64,000 nucleotides of DNA from CAVXFL01 sp963761015 (lineage in GTDB: Bacteria > Pseudomonadota > Alphaproteobacteria > Acetobacterales > Acetobacteraceae), in contig CAVXFL010000009.1 of NCBI GenBank assembly GCA_963761015.1, forward strand, positions 62,001 to 126,000, read 5' to 3'. The translations under genes were made by a program, and so were the position numbers. The notes under the pieces were generated by a model, which did not search any database, was not told the DNA's origin, and saw nothing but the letters and a program-made list of their open reading frames with translations. Below are positions 9,473-20,100 of this stretch, one piece after another; positions within the stretch are counted from its first letter, which is position 1; each line of letters opens with the position of its first letter.

Positions 9473-10114
9473 TTAGCCGAGCAGCGCGAGCGCGCGGCGC
9501 AGATCCGCGACGAACAGTTCGTATTCGCGCGTCTTGGACTCCTCGTCCTGCAGCCGAAGCAAATAGGATGGATGCACCGTCACCAGCGCCTCGCCCTGGT
9601 CGAGCGCGATCGGCCGGCCGCGTTCGCGCCCGATCGTGACGGCGCGTCCGAGCACCGCGCGCGCGGCGGTCGCGCCCATCAGCACGATCGCGCGTGGGTG
9701 GATGGCGGCGCGCTCCTGGTCGAGCCAGAACCGGCAGGCCGCGATTTCGCCGCCGTCCGGCTTCTGATGAATGCGCCGCTTGCCGCGTGGGACCGATTTG
9801 AAGTGCTTCACGGCGTTGGTGATGTAGACCTCGCCCCGGTCGACGCCGGCGGCGCGCAAGGCACGATCGAGTACCCGACCGGCGGGGCCGACGAACGGGC
9901 GCCCGGCGAGGTCTTCCTGATCGCCCGGCTGTTCGCCGACCAGCATCATCGCGGCGTCCGTCGGGCCTTCGCCGAAAACCGTCTGCGTCGCGTTCGCCCA
10001 GAGCGGGCAGCGGCGGCAGCCGGCCGCCTCGGCCGCCATCGGCGCGAGCGCGGCGGCCAGGGTGGGGGAAGCGGTGGTTGCCGGCGCGCGGGCGGGCGGG
10101 GGACGGGCGGTCAC
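9473..10114 (-). CDS. udgX: UdgX family uracil-DNA binding/glycosylase protein
   Basis: 213 residues. UdgX excises uracil and then forms a covalent bond to the abasic site through a His in a family-specific loop, as known for the Mycobacterium smegmatis enzyme. Seen here: motif A in the UdgX form GEQPGDQEDLAG (60-71), the R-loop GKRRIHQKPD (111-120) with candidate nucleophile His116, HPSYLLR (181-187), and Fe-S cysteines including C33xxC36 and Cys127. The GTG at 10114 gives the longest protein; the next internal Met at 26 would remove only a low-complexity leader. Convergent with moaB. Confidence 0.88.
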   Translation of the reverse strand: MTARPPPARAPATTASPTLAAALAPMAAEAAGCRRCPLWANATQTVFGEGPTDAAMMLVGEQPGDQEDLAGRPFVGPAGRVLDRALRAAGVDRGEVYITNAVKHFKSVPRGKRRIHQKPDGGEIAACRFWLDQERAAIHPRAIVLMGATAARAVLGRAVTIGRERGRPIALDQGEALVTVHPSYLLRLQDEESKTREYELFVADLRRALALLG

Positions 10115-10230
10115 CGGTCTCGCTTCCTCGATCCGTGCGCGGTCACTTGGGCGGCCGGCGGTTCAACTTGAAGCCGCCCGGAGCGGGGGCCACATCCGGC
10201 GCAGACTGCAAACCCCTGGGGTGTCGGCCC

Positions 10231-11337
10231 ATGACCAGCGAAGAGCGGGACATCATCACCCATTTCATCGAGCGCATCGCGGGCGTTCCGAGCGGCGGCT
10301 CGTTCGGACCGTCGGCGCCGGCGCCGACGCCCGCCTTGCCGGCCGTGGACCCGGAAGCGAACGCGCTGATCAAGGATATGTTCAATCGCCATGCCGACGC
10401 GGCTTATCGCATGACGCAGCTGGCCTTTGTCGGCGAGCAAGCGCTGACGCAGGCGCAGAACCGCATCAGGCAACTGGAGTGGGATCTGCAGCAGGCCCAG
10501 CAACGCGCCGAGCAGGCCCAGGCGGGGGCGGCGCAGCGACCGCGCGGCCTGTTCGGTGGTCTGTTCGGCGGCGGTTCGACGCGGCAGCCACCGCCGGAGC
10601 AGCCGTATCAGCAGCCGTATCAGCAGCCCTATCAACAGCAACAGCAATATGCGCCGCCCCCACCTCCGCCGCCGCCGCAATACGCGCCAGGCTATCAGCC
10701 CGGCATGTTCCAACAGGGCGGCGGCAGCGGCTTCCTCGGCGGCGCGCTGCAAACCGCGGCCGGCGTGGCCGGTGGCATGCTGGCGGCCGACGCGCTGATG
10801 AACCTGTTCTCCGGCCATCACGGCGGGATGGGCGGCGGGCTCGGCGGCGGCGGGTTTGGTGGCCAGACATTCATCGAGCAGCCGGTGATCCAGCAATCGC
10901 CCTGGGGCGGCGGTGGCGATGCCGCGCAAGCCAATCCGTGGGACAGCGCCCAGGATTCCGGCTGGGGCAATCCCGCCGATGCGGGCGAGGCCGATCAGGG
11001 CGGCGGCTGGAGCGACCAGGGCGGCGCGCCCGATGATGGCGGTGGCTGGGACGACACCTGGAGCCGACGGCACCTGAGCCAAGGGCCGATCGGCCGCCGG
11101 CGGCGGCCTAGGCGGCCGGTTCCGGCTCCGCAAGCGACATCCAGGCCGGCACGCGCGGCGTCAGGGTCGCGCCGCCGCACGACAGCGATTGGCCGAGCGC
11201 CTCGACGCGCAGCAGGGCGAGCCCGAGCCGGCCGCGTCCGGAGCGCATCGCGCCGACCTCGCGGCCCGCGGCAGACACGGCGGCGCCGGGCTCCGGCAAA
11301 TCCCCGTCGATCCCGACCGGAACCAGCCGCCGCTTGA
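10231..11337 (+). CDS. DUF2076 domain protein
   Basis: As read, 368 residues. N-terminal helical domain (MTSEERDIITHFIERI, KDMFNRHADAAYRMTQLAFVGEQAL), coiled-coil, then a Gln/Pro-rich stretch of QQPY and PPPP repeats, and a Gly-rich tail containing LGGALQTAAGVAGGMLAADAL. This is the DUF2076 architecture; function unknown, often annotated as periplasmic although no signal peptide is seen. After GGGWDDTW the sequence turns Arg-rich and runs 230 bp antisense into ygfZ, which is unusual. A one-base loss near 11059 would instead end the gene at the TAG 11109-11111, meeting the ygfZ stop, so the annotated C-terminus is doubtful. Confidence 0.75.
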   Translation: MTSEERDIITHFIERIAGVPSGGSFGPSAPAPTPALPAVDPEANALIKDMFNRHADAAYRMTQLAFVGEQALTQAQNRIRQLEWDLQQAQQRAEQAQAGAAQRPRGLFGGLFGGGSTRQPPPEQPYQQPYQQPYQQQQQYAPPPPPPPPQYAPGYQPGMFQQGGGSGFLGGALQTAAGVAGGMLAADALMNLFSGHHGGMGGGLGGGGFGGQTFIEQPVIQQSPWGGGGDAAQANPWDSAQDSGWGNPADAGEADQGGGWSDQGGAPDDGGGWDDTWSRRHLSQGPIGRRRRPRRPVPAPQATSRPARAASGSRRRTTAIGRAPRRAAGRARAGRVRSASRRPRGPRQTRRRRAPANPRRSRPEPAAA

Positions 11338-11938
11338 CCAGGCCGCGATACTTCGTGCGCGCGGTCAGTTCCTGGCCGAGATAGCAGCCCTTGTTCCACG
11401 AAATCCCGTGCAGTTCGTCGAACCCCGCTTCGAGCAGCACGGATTTTTCCGCTTCCAGATCGCGCGATCCGTCCGGCAGGCCGAGCGCCAGCCGGTGTTC
11501 GTCCCAATCCGCCTCGCCCGCGCTGGCGGGCAACGGAGCCGCCGCGATGATCCGGCTTCCGGCTTCGGGCAGGCGCGGATCGGGCGCCATGATCGCGCCG
11601 GCGATGGCGTCCGGCGTGCCGTCCCAGGCCGCATGGACCGAAAATTCCGCGGACAGGTCGCGCACGGAAACCTTCGAGCGGAGGCGGAAGCGCGACAGTT
11701 TTTGCGCCAGCATGGGCGCCTGTGCGCGCTCGCAATCGAGCAGCAGCCGGTCGCCCTCGCTCAGGATGAAGAAATCGGCGAGCCACTTGCCCTGCGGGGT
11801 GAGCAGCGCGGCCCAGACGGCGCGGCCGGGCGCGGCCTCGGTCACGTCGTTGGAGACCAGGCCCTGGAGGAACCCGATGCGATCCTCGCCGGCGATCTCC
11901 ACCACGCCGCGCCGGGGCAGCAGTGCCAATTGGGTCAT
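11108..11938 (-). CDS. ygfZ: folate-binding YgfZ/GcvT-like protein
   Basis: 276 residues. Folate-dependent factor needed for maturation or repair of some 4Fe-4S enzymes. The signature KGCYLGQE followed by LTARTKYRG is intact, as is the N-terminal FLQGLVSNDV segment shared with GcvT-like folds. The ATG at 11938 matches family length; longer readings upstream are low-complexity. Convergent with the DUF2076 gene and divergent from asnB (139 bp between starts). Confidence 0.9.
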   Translation of the reverse strand: MTQLALLPRRGVVEIAGEDRIGFLQGLVSNDVTEAAPGRAVWAALLTPQGKWLADFFILSEGDRLLLDCERAQAPMLAQKLSRFRLRSKVSVRDLSAEFSVHAAWDGTPDAIAGAIMAPDPRLPEAGSRIIAAAPLPASAGEADWDEHRLALGLPDGSRDLEAEKSVLLEAGFDELHGISWNKGCYLGQELTARTKYRGLVKRRLVPVGIDGDLPEPGAAVSAAGREVGAMRSGRGRLGLALLRVEALGQSLSCGGATLTPRVPAWMSLAEPEPAA

Positions 11939-12077
11939 GCGCTGAAGGATTGGTCGCGCGGGGGGCCGGCGCAAGAACTCCCTTTCGCCCGCCGGGACGA
12001 AGTGCCAGAAGCGCGGCGATGCCCCGCGTGCTTGCCGCCGAAGCGAACGCGCGCCGATCCGACGAGGAGCGGCGCTG

Positions 12078-13843
12078 ATGTGCGGCATCGCCGGGCTGGT
12101 GCTGGCCCCCGGAGCGCCCGGCGCCGATCCGGCCACGGTGGCGGCGCTGACGCGCGCCCTCGCGCATCGCGGGCCGGACGGAACCGGGCACGCGGTCATG
12201 GGCCGGGTGGCGCTGATCCAGACGCGGCTCGCGATCATCGACCTCGCCGGCGGCGATCAGCCGCTGTTCGCCGGCTCGGCGGCGCTGGTGGCCAATGGCG
12301 AGATTTATAACTACCGCGAGCTGCGCGCCGACCTGCCCGGCGTGCGCTTCGCCACCGCGAGCGATTGCGAATTGCCGCTGCACCTGTATTTGCGCGACGG
12401 CGGCGCCGATTACGCGCGCAAGCTGCGCGGCATGTACGCCATTGCCGTGCATGATCGCGCGGCGCGCACCGTGACGCTTTCGCGCGACCCGTTCGGGATC
12501 AAGCCGCTCTATCTCGCGCACACCGACAGCGGACTGGCCTTTGCCTCGGAGCCGCAGGCGCTGCTGGCGGCGGGGCTGGTCGCCCGGCAGGTTCACCAGC
12601 CGGCGCGCGACGAATTGTTGCAGCTTCAGTTCACCACCGGGGCGGCACACGATTTTCCGGGCATCGAGCGGGTGCTGCCGGGCGAGACCTGGTGTGTTCG
12701 GAGGGGCGGGTGCTGGAACGCCGCCGCCAGCCCGCGTTGCCCGAGGGCGGTCCCGACGCGATCACGGAAGACGCGGCGCTGGCGCGGCTGGACTCGGCGC
12801 TGGCCGAGAGTGTCGATCTGCACCAGCGCAGCGACGTGCCGTACGGGATGTTTCTCTCCGGCGGCATCGACAGCACCGCGCTCCTGGCCATGATGGCGCG
12901 GCTGAACACCGCGCCGGTGCTGGCCTTCACCGCCGGGTTCGCGGCGCCCGGCGCGGCGGACGAGCGCGCGGATGCCGCCGCTGTGGCGAAGAGCCTCGGC
13001 GCGAGGCACGAATCGGTCGAGATCACCGAGGCGATGGTGTGGCGGCATTTGCCCGAGATCGTCGCCGCGATGGACGATCCGGCCGCGGATTACGCGATCA
13101 TTCCGACCTGGTTCCTGGCGCGGCGGGCGCGGCAGGACGTGACGGTGGTTCTGAGCGGCGAGGGCGGCGACGAGATCTTCGCCGGCTATGGCCGCTACCG
13201 CAGCGCCATGCGGCCGTGGTGGCTGGGCGGGCGCGTGATGCGCGCGCGCGGCAGTTTCGACCGGCTGGACGTGCTGCGGGCCCGCCCGCTCGGCTGGCGC
13301 GACGGCATCGCGGCGGCCGAATCGCGCGAACAGCGCGGCGGCCGCACCCGGCTCGCCACGGCGCAGGCCGCCGACATGGCCGATTGGCTGCCGCACGATC
13401 TGCTGCTGAAGCTCGACCGCTGCCTGATGGCGCATGGCGTGGAGGGCCGCACGCCGTTCCTCGACGCCGGCATCGCCGCGGCGGCGTTCCGGCTGCCCGA
13501 CGCGATGAAGGTACGCGACGGGCGCGGCAAGTGGATCTTGCGCCAATGGCTGGAGCGGCATTGCCCCGCCGCGCGCCCGTTCGCGCCGAAGCAGGGGTTC
13601 ACGGTTCCGATCGGTGGGTGGATCGCGAAAGAGGGCGCGCGGCTCGGCCCGCTGGTCGCGGCGCAGCCGGGCGTCGCCGAAATCGCCGAGCCCGGCCGGG
13701 TGGTTGCCCTGTTCCGCGCCGCCGCCGGCCGGCACGCCGGCTTCGCCGCCTGGACGCTTTTATTCTATGCGCTCTGGCACCGCGCACACATCCAGGGCCT
13801 TGCCCCGGACGGCGACGTATTCGCGGCGCTAGCCGCAGGCTGA
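12078..13843 (+). CDS. asnB: asparagine synthetase, glutamine-hydrolysing (frameshifted)
   Basis: About 588 residues after correction. Converts aspartate, ATP and glutamine to asparagine. Cys2 after the initiator Met is the glutaminase nucleophile (MCGIAG), with HRGPDG and the NGEIYNY loop; the synthetase half carries the ATP loop SGGIDST near 12856 and EGGDEIFAGY. The frame breaks at 12688-12690: acctggtgtg needs one more C (accctg) to join GIERVLPGET to LVCSEGRVLE. Both halves are otherwise normal, so this is either an error or a very recent lesion. Followed 9 bp later by dihydroorotase. Confidence 0.88.
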
Positions 13844-13852
13844 GGAGCAAGC

Positions 13853-15175
13853 ATGCCCGCGCATTACGACCTGCTGATCCGCGGCGGCATCTGCGTGCTG
13901 CCCTGGGGCATGGAAGCGACGGATGTCGGCGTGCGCGGGGGGCGCATCGCCGCGCTGGGCGCGCCGGCCGATGCAACCGCGGATGCGGTGATCGAGGCCG
14001 GCGGCCTGCACGTGCTGCCCGGATTGATCGATCCGCACGTGCATCTGCGCGATCCGGGCGATGCGAACGTGGAAAGCATCGCGACCGGCACGAAGGCCGC
14101 CGTGCTGGGCGGGCTCACGGCCGTGTTCGACATGCCGAACACCAGCCCCGCGATCACCGACGCCGAGCGCCTCGCCTGGAAGCGCGATTATATCGTCGGG
14201 CGGGCCTGGTGCGATATCGGCCTGTATGTCGGCGCGACCAAGGCGAACATCGCGGAGCTGGCCGGACTGGAACTCGGCGAGGGCGTGTGCGCGATAAAGG
14301 TGTTCGCGGGCAGTTCGACCGGCGACCTGCTGGTCGAGGACGATGACAGCCTGGAACGGGTGATGCGCAGCGGGCGGCGGCGGATCGCCTATCACAGCGA
14401 GGACGAGTACCGGCTGCGCGCGCGGCGGGCGATGTTTCGCTCGGGCGATCCGTACGTCTCGCATATGCGGTGGCGGGACGAGGAGACGGCGTTTCTCGGC
14501 ACTCGGCGGCTGATGGCGCTGGCGCGAAAAACCCGGCGGCCGGCGCATATCCTGCACGTCTCGACCGCCGAGGAACTGGACTACCTGAGGGATTATCGCG
14601 ACATCGCCACGCTGGAAGTTCTGGTGAATCACCTGACCCAGGTGGCGCCGGAGTGCTACGAGCGGCTCGGCGGGTTCGCGGTGATGAACCCGCCGATTCG
14701 CGACCGGCGGCATTTTGAGGCCGCTTGGGCGGCGGTGCGCGACGGCACGGTGGACGCGATCGGCTCCGACCACGCGCCGCACGGCCGCGCGGCGAAGACG
14801 CGGCCGTGGCCGGAGTGCGCGTCCGGCCTGACCGGCGTACAGACCTTGGTGCCGATCATGCTCGACCACGTGAATGCCGGCCGGCTGAGCCTGCCGCGGC
14901 TGGTCGATCTGATGTGCGCCGGGCCGGCGCGGGTCTACGGCGCCATCGGCAAGGGGCGGCTGGCGGCCGGTTACGACGCCGATTTCACCCTGGTCGATTT
15001 GCGCCGGCAACGCCGAATCGAGCAGGCGTGGATTGTTTCTCCTTGTGGTTGGACTCCGTTCGACGGCGTCGCGGTCACCGGCTGGCCGGCGCTGACCATC
15101 GTGCGCGGCCAGGTGGTCATGCGGGAGGATGAGGTGCTGGGCGTGCCGAGCGGCAGGCTGGCGCAATTCGGCTGA
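13853..15175 (+). CDS. pyrC: dihydroorotase, type I
   Basis: 440 residues. Cyclises carbamoyl-aspartate to dihydroorotate in pyrimidine synthesis. Amidohydrolase metal ligands are visible: GLIDPHVHLRDPG, the Lys likely carbamylated in CAIKVFAGSS, HILHVSTAEE, and SDHAPH with the catalytic Asp. Intact, with only 9 bp after asnB, so likely co-transcribed. Length fits class I/DHOase or an active PyrC homologue; the presence of all metal ligands argues against an inactive PyrX form. Confidence 0.9.
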   Translation: MPAHYDLLIRGGICVLPWGMEATDVGVRGGRIAALGAPADATADAVIEAGGLHVLPGLIDPHVHLRDPGDANVESIATGTKAAVLGGLTAVFDMPNTSPAITDAERLAWKRDYIVGRAWCDIGLYVGATKANIAELAGLELGEGVCAIKVFAGSSTGDLLVEDDDSLERVMRSGRRRIAYHSEDEYRLRARRAMFRSGDPYVSHMRWRDEETAFLGTRRLMALARKTRRPAHILHVSTAEELDYLRDYRDIATLEVLVNHLTQVAPECYERLGGFAVMNPPIRDRRHFEAAWAAVRDGTVDAIGSDHAPHGRAAKTRPWPECASGLTGVQTLVPIMLDHVNAGRLSLPRLVDLMCAGPARVYGAIGKGRLAAGYDADFTLVDLRRQRRIEQAWIVSPCGWTPFDGVAVTGWPALTIVRGQVVMREDEVLGVPSGRLAQFG

Positions 15176-15234
15176 AAGGCGGCCAGCCTGCGCTCGGCCG
15201 GCGGGGTTACAATCGAATTCGAAATATCCCCAGG

Positions 15235-15488
15235 TTATTGGACGGGACTGCCGGACCGCGCCGCCGCAAGCACAGGGCGGAGCGCGCCAGACAACGGGCA
15301 CCGCAAGCTTGCGGTTGCTATGTTCTGGACGATATCTCGCGTGATCAAATCGCCAGGTGCATGGTAGGTATGTGGTAGATCATCAATAACAAACATCGGA
15401 TATGCCGTGGCGCACGACACCATTGTCCAGATATGCTGCGTGCCGATTGAGAAATGGCGAACGTTACGTGCCTATTTGCTTGTTCCAT
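15235..15488 (-). CDS. unrecognised small protein, possible frameshift
   Basis: This fills most of the 547 bp between dihydroorotase and the RTX gene. An ATG at 15488 lies 9 nt after a perfect AGGAGG (15498-15503 on this strand) and starts MEQANRHVTFAISQSARSIS. As read, the frame stops at 15345 (47 residues); joined at about 15425 to the neighbouring frame it continues as TMVSCATAYPMFVIDDL and runs to 15235, giving about 84 residues. The strong ribosome site and lower local GC suggest a real but perhaps degraded gene. No family recognised. Confidence 0.3.
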
Positions 15489-15722
15489 ATTTTCTTTCCT
15501 CCTGACCGGGGGTGCGTTTGATCGGGAGACGGGAGGAACCGGTCCCCGGCGGGGCGGCATCACTTATTTTTCACTCTCCCGTCTCAAATGCCTATTGCGC
15601 TCCCCTGCCTTGCTCGGCTACAGGTTGCCGTAACGAATTGAGACTTGGCGATCCGAGTTGGCCTGCAAGGGTTGGCCGGGGCAAGTGTGGCACCGTCACG
15701 GGCAGCGAGGGGAAATAAGAAA

Positions 15723-16948
15723 ATGTCAGGTAGCACCATCCACTGGTACACAACTGGGTCGACGATCGCGTTCACGGTTTCGAGCGGTCTCGCCTCGGCG
15801 ATTGCCCAAGTGTTCTCGACCGAACTCGCGAATTCATTCGCCGCCAACACGCTCTCGATAGAAAAGGTTACCGATCCGGACGACGATACCTGCGCCGGTG
15901 AAGGCTGATGAGCTTCTTATCATTAACGACACGACTGACTTCGGGGACCTTCTTCGTCCCGAAGGGCTACGACTTCGTGTTCAACGAGTCGACTGTTCCG
16001 ATTACGATCGTGACCGATCCTACGCAGACGTCCACCTTCATTATGTCGCCTTCGTCGTTCGTTGGAGACGATCCTCCGGCAGGCACGACGGTGTTTGGTG
16101 GCGCTGGCGGCGGTGCCGATGTCTCGATGAACGGCGACAACCTGTTCGTCGGCGCGGCGAGCGGCGGCGGCCAGTACTTCATCTCGTTCGGCAGCGGCAA
16201 TGACACGGTATGGGCCAATTCCGGGAACGATGTCATTTCCGCTGGTTCCGGCAATAATCTCCTTGGCCTCGGCAGCGGCAACGTCTTCGTGTTCTCGGAG
16301 GGCAGCGACACCATCCTGGCGGGTAGCGGCAATGACAGCGTGGTCCAGGGCGCCGGCAGCAACGCGCTAATCTTCGGCGGCGATGGCGGGCTTCTGTTCG
16401 TGGGTGGCATCGGCACGTCGGAAACGGTCGTTGGCGGCTCCGGCGCCGAGACCCTGTTCGGCGGCTCCACGGGGCATGGTTTGTTCTTCGTCGGAAGCGG
16501 CCCCTTCCTGCTCGATGCGCAGAGTTCGAGCGACACTGTCGTGGCCGGTGCGGGTTCGTCCAAGCCCGAATTGTACGCCGAGAACGGCGGTTCGCTCACG
16601 CTGTTCAGCACGCAGTCGGGTGAGATGGTCGCGGGTGCGGGCAACGAAACCCTGAACGCCGCCGGAGCGAGCGGTAGCGTCGATCTGTGGGCAGGCACGG
16701 GAGCCGGCAGCTTGGTTGGCGGGTCGGGCTCCGACGTGTTCGCCTTCGTGAAGGGCGGCGCTGGCGGCGCCGACACGATCGCGGGCTGGACGTCGAAGGA
16801 TACCCTGGCGCTGCTGAACTATGGCGGCGGTGGGATCGTGAGCCAGACCACCGTGAACGGCAGTGCCTTGATCACACTGAACGACGGAACCAAGATCACC
16901 GTCGAGGGTGTGGCGAACATTCCGGGGTCGCACATCTTCCTGTCCTAG
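15723..16948 (+). CDS. RTX-like beta-roll repeat protein (two frameshifts)
   Basis: As read, a 61-residue frame (15723-15908) overlaps by TGATG a 346-residue frame (15908-16948). A third frame between them reads VKADELLIINDTTDFGDL, and removing one base near 15891 and one near 15951 joins all three into a single protein of about 407 residues. The C-terminal part has many glycine/aspartate repeats (GSGNDTV, GSGNDVIS, GAGSSK) of the RTX beta-roll type, ending in a DTIAGW...LNDGTKITVEGV module common to proteins secreted by type I systems. No signal peptide and no transporter genes nearby. Likely a secreted calcium-binding surface or matrix protein. Confidence 0.7.
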
Positions 16949-16970
16949 CCACAAATCCGCGCATCCCGCC

Positions 16971-16996
16971 AACCCGCCGCGATATCGCGGCGGGTT
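16971..16996. terminator. bidirectional rho-independent terminator
   Basis: A perfect 26-bp palindrome with 13-bp arms (AACCCGCCGCGAT and its complement) lies 22 bp after the RTX stop, followed by TTTCGCG. It sits between two convergent genes and so can serve both. Confidence 0.75.
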
Positions 16997-17104
16997 TCGC
17001 GTGTACGGTCCGGCGGCGCCGCGAGATTGCCCCCGGTTCGGGGCGGCAGTCCGGTCGGGGACGAACGGGGTTCCCGGTCGGAGCGCGCCGCCTCGCCGTC
17101 GCGG

Positions 17105-20100
17105 TCAGGACGCGAGCACGCCTTCGAGAATCCAGGGATGCCGTTCGCGCATCGTGGCGATAAGGCGCCGCCTGTTGTCCTCGACATCGGTCACCGTGCG
17201 CAGCATCGAGGAGGCGTGGACACGATACTGCGCGAGGATCTCGGGAACGTGGTGACCGTACATGCCGCGCTCCGCGAACCGGCACCACGCGTCGTAATCC
17301 TCCCAGCCGTATTGCATGTGGTCGTAACCGCCGATCGCCGCCCAGGCCGATAGCCGGACGAGGGCGGTGGCGTCGATGTAGTTGCCGCCGGCGAGCAGCG
17401 CGGGACCGTACGGCGAATTGCTCAACGTATCGTCGGCATCGCCGAACTGCCGCAGCGTGGGGTAGACGAAGGCCGCGCCCGTGGCCTTGATCGCCTCCAG
17501 GCAGCGCGACGCGCAATCGGCAAGCAGCTTGTTGTCGGCATCGAGCTGCAGGATGAACGGCGTCTCGGCCGCATCGAAGCCGGCATTTCGCGTCAGGGCC
17601 AGGCCGGCATTGGCCCGGTTGCGCAGCAGGACGACGCGGTTGAACCGGGCGAGGTTGCGGTCGATCCAGCCGCGAGCGACGTCGAGGGAATTGTCGGTGG
17701 AACAATCGTCGATCACCACCAAGTCGATGATCTTCAAGCTTTGTTCATGCACCGACTGCAAGGACTCGGAAACGTAGTTGGCGTAGTTGTGCAGCGGGAT
17801 CACCACGGTCACTTCGGCGCTGCCGCCGCTGTCGCTGTGCAGAATTTGCTCCGCGGTCGGAATTTTGGGCAATGCCGGGCGGCGGGGCCTGCGCGCGCGC
17901 CATCTCGAGCTCGAACGCGCGAGCGGCGCGCCGGTCGCCGTGCAGCATCTGTTCGAGCACGGAGTTCAGCGCCTCCGACCGGCGCTCCGGCCCGAACGTC
18001 CACAACACGTCGTGATAGGCGCTGCGCGCCATCCGCTCGCGCAAGCCCGGATCGTCGAGCAGGCGAACGATGGCGGCGTACCATTCCGCCTCGCCAGTCG
18101 CCAGAAGGCCGGTTTCGCCGTCCCGCACGGCCGCCGCGTAGCAGCGGGTCGGCGAACACACGGAAGCCACGCCGGCGAGCGCCGCCTCGAAGAACTTCAG
18201 CTCGCTCTTCAATTCGCAGAACGGATTGGCCACCTCCAGCGGCGCCAGATTGATGTCGAACCTGGCCAGTTCGCGCGGCAGTTCCGCGACCGGCACCAGC
18301 TCGCGCCATTCCACCTGCCCGGCAACTTGCGCGAGGGCGGGAAATTCCTCGAGGTCGAGGCAGTTCAGCGAATCGCGGCGGAACAGCACCAGTCGGCACT
18401 CGGGCCGCTCGGCCAGCACACGGGCGACCGCGCCGGCGATCACCGCGAAATCCTTCTGGTGCGTCCGGCTGCCGCCGGCATAGCCGATGCGCAGGATGCC
18501 GTCGGAGCCTTGCTCGCGGCGAGCGCGGACGGCCTGTCGGGCGGTTCGCCAGGTGTCGTCGTCGAACCCGTTCGCCAGCACGAACGTGGGTTTGCGCCAG
18601 CGCCTGAGTTGGCCGGCCAAAAACGGGGTCGTGGCCGTGCAGAAATCGGCGGCGTTCAGGGTTTGCTGAATTCGGATATAGAATGCCTGGACTTCCGGTT
18701 CCGTCAGCCCCTGGCTGCGGATGCCGTCGATGATCGCCACCCTGGCGAATTCCGGGTCAAACATGAGATCGTCGATATCGAACACGATCTTGACGCCGTG
18801 GCCCCTTGCGGCCGCCACGAGTTGCTCGACGGCCGCGTTCCATTCGGCGCGCCAGATCACGAGCAACTGCGCGCCACGGATCGCGCCGGGATCCGCCGCG
18901 ATCTCCGGAACCGTCTGGACCGTGACCTCGGCGCCGAGCGCGCGCGCCGCCTCGGCGTAGCGCAAGACCCGGTACGAATGGCCGGGCGTGTGCGGTTCCC
19001 CCGAGACGAAGGCAATTCGGGTCAGCTCCGGCGCTGGCTGCGACTTCGGAAACATGACGGGTCGGGGTGCCGGCGCGCCGCGGTCCGGCAACGTGCGGCG
19101 GCCTTCCTCGCGGCCGTACAGCTCGAAATGCTCCAGCGGATTGTAATCGGAGGAAACGACATCCGGGTAAGTGATCACGTAATACGTGGTGGAGAATTCC
19201 GGCCCAGGGTCCCGGCCCTCGTCGGCGCCGAACCGCGCGTAATGCCAGTACGGGTCCAAGTTGCGCTCGCGCACGTCGTCATTGTTCGCAAGATACCACT
19301 CGGCGTCGAACAGGCGGCTCGCCCGCAGCGTGTCGAGCAGGCGCCGCGTCCTGGTGCGCCGGAGCGCGAGATTGCGCACAAGCTGTAACGGGTTCTGCCG
19401 CCTGGCGCGATGCAGCCGGGCGGCGTAGTTGCGGTGCAGCGCGATGGACTGGGCTTTCGCGGCCGTCACGTCGGCCGAAAGCGCGATCTGTATCGCCTCG
19501 CGCTCCTGCTCGGCGTGGTGCAGACGCCATTCCAGACCGGAAACCTTCAGATCCCGCTCCCGGAACGCCTGCTGCACCGCCGTCCGCTCCTGCTCGGCGC
19601 GGTCGATCAAGGTCTGGATTTCGTCCTGTAGGCGCGCCGCGGCCTCGTGCTCGCGCCGTAGCGCGGCGTGCAGATCGCTGACCGCCTGGAACACCTTGTC
19701 GATGTGTCCGCTGTAGATGAACAGGCTTTCCGGAAGCGGCCCGGGATCCACATCGGCGGCGATGGAGATCAGATACGTGGCCCGCGCCAGGCCCTGCGAG
19801 CTCTCGGCTTGCAGTTCCCCACGCTGCTCGAACACCACCGGAAGATCGGTGCGCGGCAGCGGTTCGTCCGCGACGATGACCGAACCGAGAATCGCGCGTT
19901 GGCCGAAATATCGCACGACCGGAAAATGGTTCCGGACCAGCGCGTAGAATTCGCGCCGGGTAAGCTCGTGAACGTGATGCGGGTTCGAGGGCTGATCGGG
20001 GGGAGAATAAATGTCGCGGTCGGGCGTGCTCAGGATCAACAGCCCGCCAGGACGCAGAACGCGCCGGATTTCGCCGAGGAAGCGATCGTGATCGTACAGG

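Noticed and set aside
15908..16948. CRISPR-like or tandem repeat array
   Set aside because: The repeats are codon-level glycine/aspartate repeats of an RTX beta-roll, not direct DNA repeats with spacers.
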